This document shows positions 12,851 to 20,870 of a stretch of DNA of 64,000 nucleotides, piece after piece. The stretch is from Clarireedia homoeocarpa. Its lineage: Eukaryota > Ascomycota > Leotiomycetes > Helotiales > Rutstroemiaceae. A model generated the notes under the pieces. It worked only from the letters and a program-made list of their open reading frames with translations, was not told the DNA's origin and searched no databases. Location of the stretch: positions 1 through 64,000 of the forward strand of contig LNKV01000014.1 of the NCBI GenBank assembly GCA_001465935.1, in the 5' to 3' direction. The translations under genes and the position numbers were made by a program. Within the stretch, counting starts at the first letter, position 1; the number at the start of each line of letters is the position of its first letter.

Positions 12851-13068
12851 TGATATAATGATTCTGACTAAATTATCACGATACTATATAAGAATATAAC
12901 CTTTATAGAGGTGAGTTAGACATTAAGTATATAAATATATATTAGTATACACGTGATTAAGTATATAATCTCTTCCTGTATATAAGCCTTCGGATCCTTA
13001 TAATCCTCTTAGCTCTGTAGTTATTAATTCTAAGGTTATTCAGTGTCTTTATTAGTAGTCTCGTCACA
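12851..13068 (+). repeat. 3' LTR of element A
   Basis: Begins TGATATAATG directly after the polypurine run AAGGGGGGGG and ends GTCTCGTCACA. An inverted copy is present at 2050-2264 and a related, less mutated LTR at 16864-17121. It marks the right end of the AT-rich block; base composition changes sharply just after it. Confidence 0.75.
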
Positions 13069-13242
13069 TTATTAATATTTATAATCTTAATAATAAAATA
13101 CTAATATATAACTTTATTAACACAAGTTCTAAATAATAATATAAGAATTTAAACCTTTAAAATTTTAAGATCTTCTTAGTTTTTTAGTTATAAACTCTAC
13201 ATTTCACTATCGAAAACCCAACTTTCTTATACACTTACTAGT

Positions 13243-14412
13243 TTACTTATATCGTCTATCCCTCCAACCGCTCAAAACCTCTACTGTACCGTCACCCCTC
13301 TCTTCCCATTTCTTCCTTGCAATCTCCGGGTTCAACTGCAGCGTCTGCTTTGCTCTCACCCATTCTTCCATTGTGACGTCTCGCTCAAAGACAGGTTCTA
13401 CACCGGCAGCTTTTAGCACGGGGCTGTCTTGAATTGGTCGTAGGATCGTGTTGTTGTGTGGGCGCGCGAAGTAGAGGAGGCCAGTGCGTTCGTATTCCCA
13501 CTGATCTCTCGGCGGCGCCACAACCCTATGCACCGAACTCTTCAACCATCCCCCGGTCAAGTGACTGATCGTATCCGCCAAATTCACTGTCACTGTCCCC
13601 TCCTCCGCCTTCACCCAAGTCCACTTCCCATCCTCGCCCAGGATTTGCAACCCCGCAACCGGCTGTCGAAACAGCAATGTCACCGTGCCTAGATCCGTAT
13701 GCCCCGTCGTTTGGCCGTACCCGCTCTTCTCGTGCTCCTCTGGTGTCCGCTTATGGTAGATCATATACCGGAAATGGTCCTCGGATTTTGGCTCGTACGT
13801 GTGCTGGCGCACAAGGTGCTCTTCGTCGGGCAGTTCGAGGACAATGGCGAAGAGACGCAGCAGCGGAAGCACGATATTGGTGTGCAGGGATTTAGAAAAA
13901 TGCTCGATTTCGGGGAGGTGGGCTTGCAGTAGCTCGGGCTGTTGATACTTTCCCTCGAAATCGGGCGTAAATTTCGGGATGTTATAGATCTCAATGTTAT
14001 CTTTAACGGGCGACTCAGCACGTTGGCCGGGGCGGCGCCAACCATTGTAGTCCGCGGCGGCGTAGTTGACTTCGTATTTCTCCTTCTCCGCGACAGGGAG
14101 CGTGAAGAAGTTCTTGGCGAGTGTGAATTGCCGGTCGATCTGCTCTTGGGAAAGCCCGAAATTCTTGACGTAGAAAAATCCCACGTGGTGCACGGCGTGC
14201 GCAAGTTGCCCTGCGAGGCGCGCTTTTCCCCTCTCGCGGGTGAAGTCTGAGAGGTCGAGGGTTACGAGCTCGGACCAGGGGAGGGGTTCTTTGGTTTCGG
14301 GGGGGTGGGTGTATTTTGGGAGGTGCGCGAAATCATATTGGCTGAGATCCTGTTGCTGGGGTTGGGAGGCCGTTGGGGCTGTGGGCGCGGTTTCAATCGT
14401 GGTGGAAGACAT
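13243..14412 (-). CDS. 2-oxoglutarate/Fe(II)-dependent dioxygenase, isopenicillin N synthase-like
   Basis: Single exon, 389 residues, if translation starts at the ATG at 14412. An ATG 69 bases upstream would add a lysine-rich leader encoded by an A-rich leader sequence and is less likely. The protein has the N-terminal DIOX_N pattern (G-F-F-Y-V-K-N-F-G) followed by the double-stranded beta-helix core. The iron ligands are visible as His238 and Asp240 in G-H-T-D and His295 in S-S-V-H-R-V. An Arg near residue 309 is in place to bind 2-oxoglutarate. The family oxidises small molecules such as alkaloids, nucleobases and hormones, so the substrate cannot be named. It is divergent from the permease at 15215 across about 800 bases, which suggests coupled uptake and oxidation. 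It lies only 175 bases from the retrotransposon block. Confidence 0.85.
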   Translation of the reverse strand: MSSTTIETAPTAPTASQPQQQDLSQYDFAHLPKYTHPPETKEPLPWSELVTLDLSDFTRERGKARLAGQLAHAVHHVGFFYVKNFGLSQEQIDRQFTLAKNFFTLPVAEKEKYEVNYAAADYNGWRRPGQRAESPVKDNIEIYNIPKFTPDFEGKYQQPELLQAHLPEIEHFSKSLHTNIVLPLLRLFAIVLELPDEEHLVRQHTYEPKSEDHFRYMIYHKRTPEEHEKSGYGQTTGHTDLGTVTLLFRQPVAGLQILGEDGKWTWVKAEEGTVTVNLADTISHLTGGWLKSSVHRVVAPPRDQWEYERTGLLYFARPHNNTILRPIQDSPVLKAAGVEPVFERDVTMEEWVRAKQTLQLNPEIARKKWEERGDGTVEVLSGWRDRRYK

Positions 14413-15214
14413 AATGTGTTGGATGATTTGGTGCTTTTTTTTTTTTCCTTTGGCCGTCAACAATGATGATTTTGGAAACATATAAATATACGTCGCATCT
14501 GAACCCCCGGGATCAGGAAACGATCTTTTATTTTTTAGGTCGTTATCGTGATATGCATTCCGCCATATGCTCCCCGCATCACATCATCCAGTATATCTAC
14601 CCTCTCAACCCCAATAAAAACGACGATCTGCACCAGCATTGCCGGGAAGCCACGCAATTAATAGCTGTTGCTTAGCAATCTTGACCAGACTAAGCATTAT
14701 GTTCCGTCTGGGTTCCAGATATAAAATTTATAGTTGGGGGGGGGGGGGGGGGGGGGGGCCGTCGTCTCGAGCTAAGTGGTGAGGGGTACGGACTGCAAGC
14801 ACGACGGAAGAACACTTCAATGTCACGTCAGCAGATGATCATTCGATGTTGGAAAAGTGGGATCGTGGGGTTTATAGATAGTGCTTTCGTATATGCATTG
14901 CAGTCTTTGAGCGGAAATACTGGAGTATCCATATAATTCGACGTTAAGGCGTGAAGGTGGTAAACCTTGATAACACATCTCCATTCAATTGGATATGCAA
15001 GTAAATGATCGAAGCAGTATCCAGATGTCGCCATCGTAGCAGATGCGTCTCGAATGATCTTACATGTAAAACCCACAGCGGCGCTCTGGATTAGCGGATA
15101 GCAACATAGTTGAGCTCCATACATAAGTTCAACCTGCCAAATGTACTAAGTGCCATAGTCGCAGGTTGTTAATCCATCAATAACGCCAAGAAAGAGGTGG
15201 AAAACTTCGCGAGC
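14413..15214. promoter_or_regulatory. Divergent intergenic region with a G23 tract
   Basis: Shared upstream region of the dioxygenase and the permease. It contains a run of 12 T at 14435-14446 (poly-A in the dioxygenase leader) and a run of 23 G at 14736-14758, which could form a quadruplex and is likely to vary in length. No convincing small gene is seen. Confidence 0.5.
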
Positions 15215-16777
15215 ATGTCCTATCCAGCTCACTCCGAGAAGGATCTTCAGCCAGAGATCCTTCCCGCGCCAACAGACAGCAACTCAGCAGATGAAGCACC
15301 TCGCCACTCGCCTTCCCACCCGGACGAGAAATGTCAAGAATCCAAGACTGGCACTCTCCGCTCTATCCAACGCTACATCTGGGATGATCCCGACAAACCC
15401 CAGCCAGAAAAGCGTTTCCTGCTCAAACTCGATATCTTCCTTCTCACCTACAGCTGCCTCGGCTACTTCTGCAAAAACCTCGATCAAACCAACCTAAGCA
15501 ATGCCTACGTCTCCGGCATGCAAGAAGCGCTCTCAATGCATGGCTCGCAACTAACCTATCTCAGCAATGTCTTCACAGCGGGCTACGTACTCAGCGAAAT
15601 CCCCGCCGTGATCCTCGTCACCCGCATCCGCCCCTCGCTTCTCATCCCCACCCTCGAAGTCCTTTGGTCCATATTCACCTTCTGCAGCGCAGCCGTAACC
15701 ACTACCAAACAATTATACGCGCTGCGCTTCCTCATCGGCCTCTGCGAGGGTGCCTTCTTCCCCTGCATTATCTACGTCATCGGATCCTGGTACACGAAAG
15801 TCGAGCGCGCGAAGCGCGTGACGGTGTTCTACTGCACGGCGACGCTGGCGTCCATGTTTAGCGGGTATCTGCAAGCGGCCACGTACGATAATCTAAGCGG
15901 TAAGCTCGGCCACGAGGGATGGCAGTGGTTGTTTATTATCTGCGGGACCATCAGCTTACCCGTGGGTGTGATCGGGTATTTTTTTAACCCTGATTTTCCC
16001 GAAACGACGCGCGCGTTTTATCTCTCAGGGGCGGAAATCGCACTTGCGAAAGAGAGGCTCAGGAGGAATGGATATGAGATTCTGGGAGCGTCGGCGTGGG
16101 ATACGAAGAAAATCCTGCGCCTGGCTAAGCAGTGGCAGTTTTGGATTCTGCCTCTCGGCTATTTCTTTATCCAGGCTAGTCTTCCGTCCCAACAACCGGC
16201 TTTTGCGCTGTGGTTGAAAGCGAAGGGGAATTCGGTCTATGATCGAGATGTTCTTCCTACTGGCCAATACGCCATCGGAGTCATGGTGCAAGTCCTCGCG
16301 GCTATGCTATCAGATTCTCCTCTCTTCCGAGGAAAACGCTGGCAAGTAATCATTCTCATGCAACTCGGGACGCTCTTCAGCTGCATCGTTCTCGCCGTCT
16401 GGAGTGTCCCGATCAAGTTGAAGTTCGTGGCGTTCTATCTGGCGTATTTCTCCGCCGGGGTGCCGGGGCTCTGGTTCGCGTGGTATCCGGATTTGATGAG
16501 CCATGATCATGAGATGAGGGGGTTCGTTATTGCGAGTAGCAATATTTGTGGCTATGTAAATCAGATTTGGTACTCGGATGCGGTGTGGAGGACAGTGGAG
16601 GCGCCGATGTTTAGACAGGGATGGATTGCGGCGGCGGTGTTTGGGACGGCTGTAATGGGGTGGGTGATGTTGTGTAGAGCGCTTGAAGGGAGTCATGGGA
16701 AGAGAAGAGGGGTGGGAGAGGAAGGTTGGAGAGGAGCTGACAAGGAGAATGAGGTAGAAGGAGTGAGGAGGCTGTAG
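15215..16777 (+). CDS. MFS permease, pantothenate transporter (Liz1/Fen2)-like
   Basis: Single exon, 520 residues from the ATG at 15215; the frame is open slightly further upstream but only with a GTG. After a polar N-terminus of about 60 residues comes the anion:cation symporter pattern. It starts with L-K-L-D near the first membrane span, then N-L-D-x-T-N-L-S-N-A-Y and G-S-W-Y-T-K-x-E-x-x-K-R. About 12 hydrophobic spans are present. This matches the allantoate/pantothenate permease branch (Dal5, Tna1, Fen2/Liz1) best; Liz1-like is my preferred reading, but the exact substrate is inference. It is divergent from a 2-oxoglutarate dioxygenase, so the imported compound may be that enzyme's substrate. 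Confidence 0.85.
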   Translation: MSYPAHSEKDLQPEILPAPTDSNSADEAPRHSPSHPDEKCQESKTGTLRSIQRYIWDDPDKPQPEKRFLLKLDIFLLTYSCLGYFCKNLDQTNLSNAYVSGMQEALSMHGSQLTYLSNVFTAGYVLSEIPAVILVTRIRPSLLIPTLEVLWSIFTFCSAAVTTTKQLYALRFLIGLCEGAFFPCIIYVIGSWYTKVERAKRVTVFYCTATLASMFSGYLQAATYDNLSGKLGHEGWQWLFIICGTISLPVGVIGYFFNPDFPETTRAFYLSGAEIALAKERLRRNGYEILGASAWDTKKILRLAKQWQFWILPLGYFFIQASLPSQQPAFALWLKAKGNSVYDRDVLPTGQYAIGVMVQVLAAMLSDSPLFRGKRWQVIILMQLGTLFSCIVLAVWSVPIKLKFVAFYLAYFSAGVPGLWFAWYPDLMSHDHEMRGFVIASSNICGYVNQIWYSDAVWRTVEAPMFRQGWIAAAVFGTAVMGWVMLCRALEGSHGKRRGVGEEGWRGADKENEVEGVRRL

Positions 16778-16863
16778 ATGCGCTGTATATGTATTTATGA
16801 AGAGAGGCTGAATAGTCACTGAAAGCCATACAATGATCCAACCTCTTTCCTATGGCCCCACGG

Positions 16864-17121
16864 TGTCATAGGACAATTTTGTATTTGGATCGATTCTGTA
16901 CTGTATATATCTGTAACGACTCGTACCGATTCGCACCTGAGTCGTGTACATATAGCTATATATATGGCCGGCCCAGATGCACTTCGCTAAGGGTATTGCT
17001 AAGGTTAGCCCTAGGGCCCTCCGGTTCTATATAAGGCCTCTTCTTCTTCCTGTATATAGTCTTAGTTCTTTAGTTCAATATTCTAAGGTCATTCAGCACT
17101 TTTAATAGTGGTTTCGTCACA
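16864..17121 (+). mobile_element. Solo LTR related to the element A family
   Basis: 258 bases, TGTCATAGGA to GTTTCGTCACA. Its right half aligns with the LTR at 12851-13068, for example CTTCCTGTATATA, a TTCTAAGGT-ATTCAG block and the terminal TCGTCACA. It carries far fewer RIP-type changes. No 5-bp duplication is visible (CACGG on the left, ATACC on the right), so flanking DNA was probably lost or rearranged. Confidence 0.7.
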
Positions 17122-17415
17122 ATACCTGTTCCACGAGTAGCTCAACTTCTGTCTCTGTAGAGCGCCCTATACGAACTCCCATTTGGCTGTTAGAAAGCAA
17201 GTTATACTCCTCAGCAGCTTCTCTAAGTCTCTTGGCCGTAACTACCTTGATTATTTTCCCGATAAGTAATGCGATAATCCTCTAAGCTCCTGGATCCTTG
17301 TACGACTTCTTTCCTAGCTTTCGAATAACAATTGTCGTTGCATACTTAAATTATGCTGGATAGTGCCCTGCCTCCAGCAGAGTACTCTCAAAGATATAAT
17401 CACGAAAGAGTTGGA
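17122..17415 (-). pseudogene. Fragment of a LINE (Tad/I-type) reverse transcriptase
   Basis: On the minus strand the sequence translates as a non-LTR reverse transcriptase segment: L-L-E-A-G, then I-R-K-x-G-K-K-S-Y-K-D-P, then R-x-I-A-L-L, then Q-M-G-V-R-x-G-R-S-T-E-T-x-V-E-L-L-V-E-Q. Two TAA/TAG codons replace conserved Gln/Trp positions, consistent with RIP. The fragment stops exactly at the edge of the LTR at 17121 and its continuation is not found on the other side of that LTR. Confidence 0.75.
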
Positions 17416-17687
17416 TTTCGTATTTTGAATTATATTGACTATACAAAGTATTAATCTCTCCTTTTAAAAGTTAAGAACTAGAGCATTAAGTAATCATAAG
17501 TATGTTGAACACAAGGTTCATTTTCCTAATAAACGCTATTTTACATATAATACGAAATGCTATTAGGCAATTTCTACTCCTTCTATATTTTCCACTCTAG
17601 AAATATACTTGACAATGAAATATATTATAACAAAACAAAGCTTTCGAGGTGTGCTCGTCAAATACATAGGCAAGTCGCATAAATGTA

Positions 17688-18316
17688 TCAGGTACATTTC
17701 TTGAAGGAATTTGAGAGTCCAGGTACATGGTAAATAGCCCCTTGATAGCTATAATCATCTAGAATAACGATACGATAAGCTCCTGGCTCACCAGCTGCCA
17801 TCACACAATCATATATTAGCAATATGCTTTTCAATGTTCCTTTCCACCTCTCTGGGCCCAAAAGACGCTGAAAGATACATACTAGAATAAACAGGATCCA
17901 TCAAAGGAAACTCCCACAACTGCTTCTGTGTGCCAAAGAGATTTTCCTTATTCCCGTATACTTCGGGATACTTCCCATGTTGTGTGGTTGCAACATTTTT
18001 GGTAGCTACGATTTGCTCGCGCGTGAATTTCTTGCCATTACAATTAACATCTTTAATCGGTTTGCCTGCGCGAACTAGATAATTAGCGAAGCAATTAGTC
18101 ATTTTTCTTCAATGAATTTGTTTTGAGAGGACAGGAGAGCATTGAGATGCTTGGGATAGGACTCGAAAGAAGCTATGAAACGCAAGAGGAGAGAAAACCT
18201 AAGAAATTGGATCTATCTATACCTTCGAGGGAGAAGTCCCCTTCTGAGGCAGTGGGAGCAGCAGAGATACTGGCGACGAGGGCCAAGATAATAGCGGGCT
18301 TGAAGTCGAAAAACAT
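17688..18316 (-). CDS. Secreted ribonuclease T1/N1-like protein with one catalytic substitution
   Basis: Three exons by my reading: 18223-18316, 17883-18074 and 17688-17794. The introns are 148 and 88 bases, the second with donor GTATGT. Phases join cleanly to 130 residues, the length of RNase T1-type precursors. Residues 1-20 are a signal peptide ending S-A-A. The mature part follows the guanyl-specific RNase fold: Cys43 and Cys129 as the main disulfide, Tyr67, Glu86 in W-E-F-P-L, Arg103 in G-A-Y-R-I-V, and His118 in Y-H-V-P. At the position of the first catalytic histidine (Y-P-H in the family) it has Glu69. Activity is therefore doubtful; non-catalytic relatives are known among secreted effectors. 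A TATA-like TGTATATAAT lies at 18511-18520. Confidence 0.8.
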
Positions 18317-19064
18317 AGTGGAAGAAGGGGCTGGGTTGATATATACGTGTAGGGAAAAGTTTTTGTGATAAGAAGATGTATATTGAAAAGAATGGGGTAA
18401 ATGAATGTGGTGTAACAAGTAGAGTGCAACGAGTATCATGGAAGTAAATGTGAGCGAAAAAGAACAAGTGATAGTGATGCAGTGATAGTGTTAAAAGATT
18501 GAGGTGAAGTATTATATACAAGGAGAATCTCACTTACTTGATCATTCCAGAGAAGGCGTTCATTGAATAATATGTAATGATACGAGGTTTCATCACGTAG
18601 GATTGTACTGTACAAGGCTTATGGCCGAAACAGATAAAATAAGATAATTGAAAGAGAAAGGTACTGTAGGAGTAGACGAAACAGGAAAATACGAGAACTT
18701 AATCTCAAAGGTTATATGCTTTATTTCAATAATATAAACATTTCGCTGATTATATTACAGTTGAGGATAAGGACAGTCAGTGAATTTCATATTATGTAGT
18801 ATCCAAGGATCCAAAAGGATTCTAGAGTCAGATCAGGTCTGTAAATACCTAAAGTATATAAATAAGCTTACAAGGCTGTACCCGAATAAGCTATCTCGCT
18901 TACTTCACTGCTACCACCTCACTGCAGCAATAGGCTGAGGTTTTTTTTTTTTTTTTTCTTATAAAGACTTCACTTATTCTTAGAAAATTAAAGATATACT
19001 TTCTTATACAGATCTTTCCTCTATTCTGCAAATTTCAATTATCATATAAACATTCTACCCAAGC
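18317..19064. other. Intergenic region between divergent genes
   Basis: Holds the presumed promoters of the RNase-like gene (TATA-like element at 18511-18520) and of the gene at 19065. A T17 run lies at 18941-18957. No additional gene is recognised. Confidence 0.4.
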
Positions 19065-20036
19065 ATGCCTCGATCTCGCAAACAAAAAAGAATGATAGCA
19101 TACGAGGCAGAAAAGTTGAAAAACATCGCCCACATCGAAAAAACTCCTCAATTTGTACTTCTTTTACCTCTTATACAAGACCCATGTTCTACCGTGTCTT
19201 CCGCTCTCGACGCGCATTCGGCTCTCACTTCAAACTTAATTGCTGATGCCAAAAAAGAAATTGTGGCAAATGGCAAGACGTCCCCCACAAGTGAATCCGG
19301 CCTCCTCAAAGACCACCCTTATAACACATGGCGTGCACTTTTCGTACTCGTCGCTCGTACACCACCCGCCCAACAATCTAAACTAATTGAGTTCATCCTT
19401 GGGCTTCAAAAGATTGAAGTTGTGGATAGAGATACGAGTCAGTCGGAAGTGTTGAAGTATCATGACATGGAGTTTTGGAGACAGTTGCCAGGCTTTGGGT
19501 GGGAGGCGCGGAATATTTTCAACATAGGTTCGTTGTTGACCTCGTTTTTGTTCATTTTATTCACGAAATTAATATTCTACAAAGATGTATACTCCCCTAC
19601 ATCAACAGATAGGGAAAAGACTTCTTATGAAAACCAAAACGCATTTCTAGCGCAACTTTTATCAACGAGTAAAGTCAGCACTGGACCCGACGAATTTGAA
19701 ACCCTTGATTTCTCACTTTTTGCGTTATGGGCTTTTCGTGACGCATTTGAGAATGAGGGAAACAAGAGTAAGGATTTAGCGATTCGGTCGGCATGTTGGT
19801 GGCTTGTATTTGCAGCGGAGAAACTATGGTGCAATGTTGTGAATAAGAGAAATATGCCAGATAAAACTGGAGTTGGTGGGGACTTGTATGAAAAGAAGGG
19901 ATGGGTGGGTTTTGATCGCGAGAGGTGGGAGATCTGGAGACAAGGCTTAAGGAATGCTGATAGGGGTCGAGAGACAGGCAAATTGATCAAGGATGCTTTA
20001 GCGTGTATAGAGAGAGTTATAGGGCCTGAATCTTAA
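19065..20036 (+). CDS. DUF3632-like fungal protein
   Basis: Open frame of 323 residues from the ATG at 19065, in good context after a pyrimidine-rich leader. The pattern W-R-A-L-F-x-L-x-A-R-T-P-P followed by F-W-R-x-L-P-G-F-G resembles the fungal DUF3632 family, whose function is unknown. Bases 19529-19609 look like an intron: GTTCGT donor, CAACAG acceptor, 81 bases, a multiple of three without stops. Removing it would delete a hydrophobic stretch of 27 residues that does not suit the family. Both forms, 323 and 296 residues, are possible. Confidence 0.6.
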   Translation: MPRSRKQKRMIAYEAEKLKNIAHIEKTPQFVLLLPLIQDPCSTVSSALDAHSALTSNLIADAKKEIVANGKTSPTSESGLLKDHPYNTWRALFVLVARTPPAQQSKLIEFILGLQKIEVVDRDTSQSEVLKYHDMEFWRQLPGFGWEARNIFNIGSLLTSFLFILFTKLIFYKDVYSPTSTDREKTSYENQNAFLAQLLSTSKVSTGPDEFETLDFSLFALWAFRDAFENEGNKSKDLAIRSACWWLVFAAEKLWCNVVNKRNMPDKTGVGGDLYEKKGWVGFDRERWEIWRQGLRNADRGRETGKLIKDALACIERVIGPES

Positions 20037-20420
20037 CAAGTTCACACCGGTAGTCGGTACTAGATCTATTACTTGGTAAGTAGATCTATTATTATTTAAC
20101 TGATCTGTATTTAATATGAATTGAGACTTAGATATTGTACTAATCCTATAATCACAATAGACTGGATTTATAATTAATATTACTATTTAGAAAACTATAT
20201 AATATATTATTTTAGTTAACTTATCTTTAGTAATTCTATTAAAATAGTTAACATTTCGCTGTAAAGCTTTTATTATTAGCAAATATACTTAAAAAATCAC
20301 TATCTTTAAAAAACCTATTAATTTCAAATATATATATAAATACAATTTACTAACTTAATTAAGATAAATTGAATATCTCAAATTATAATAAAACTATCAC
20401 CCCAGCAATCGAAATCAACT
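20037..20420. other. AT-rich intergenic stretch
   Basis: Low-GC DNA resembling the RIP-affected block on a small scale, with a short repeat of TAGATCTATTA near 20064-20092. No coding signal. Confidence 0.5.
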
Positions 20421-20640
20421 TCATGCCCTAAATTTGACGTGCACACCGGTGCTGCCCGGGGTAAGAATGGGAATAATATAATCGCTGTCTGTATCGACAT
20501 CTCTTGCTCGCTCGGTATCATGTAGTTCTATAGTGAGACCACCCTGCCCATTATAGAGGTCGTACCTGAGAACCAGGGTGGCAATCACAAGAGCCATTTC
20601 GCAACGTGCAAGTTGGACATTAAGAACTTATATACACGCT
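20421..20640 (-). pseudogene. Cytochrome P450 C-terminal remnant
   Basis: The minus strand encodes about 67 residues ending at a TGA. They match the region just after the haem cysteine of fungal P450s: N-V-Q-L-A-R-C-E-M-A-L-V-I-A-T, then L-R-Y-D-L, an H-D-T-E-R-A-R-D segment and a final G-V-H-V-K-F. Upstream the frame has a stop, and the conserved F-x-x-G-x-x-x-C motif is not recognisable. No other P450 exons are found towards 20870. It is the tail of a lost gene. Confidence 0.7.
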
Positions 20641-20870
20641 TGCTAGAATACAGATTGGAAAGAGGCTTCTCTGCTAGCTTGCAGTTGCAAACCCTTATCA
20701 AATATCCAGTAAATAAGGAAAAATGGATATTCAGCTCAAAACTCATTCCATTGTATTTATTAGAGTACTCAATTCATTATACAGGTAGCTGGAATGATTG
20801 CTCACTTCCGAGAATGTTGGCATAGCTGTACAGGGCTACAGTTGATCTATAGACATCATTGGTAATATGA

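Larger units (their letters stand above)
2265..13068 (+). mobile_element. Element A: RIP-degraded Ty3/Gypsy chromodomain retrotransposon, split by element B
   Basis: Element A survives in two pieces, 2265-2685 and 10018-13068, separated by the insertion of element B. Read on the plus strand with RIP stops ignored, the left piece matches the start of a Gypsy reverse transcriptase. The reading resumes in register to the right of the insertion. Recognisable there are the polymerase box (Y-F-N-N for Y-x-D-D, 10135-10146), an RNase H and integrase region (about 10500-12100), and a chromodomain-like stretch (12421-12500) reading like Y-R-x-x-W-R-G-Y. A purine tract (12841-12850) precedes the 3' LTR. 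No gag and no direct-orientation 5' LTR is visible in the window, so the element is truncated or rearranged on its left. It cannot be active. Confidence 0.8.

Noticed and set aside
13456..14250. Several plus-strand frames
   Set aside because: They are antisense shadows of the dioxygenase gene and show no protein family.
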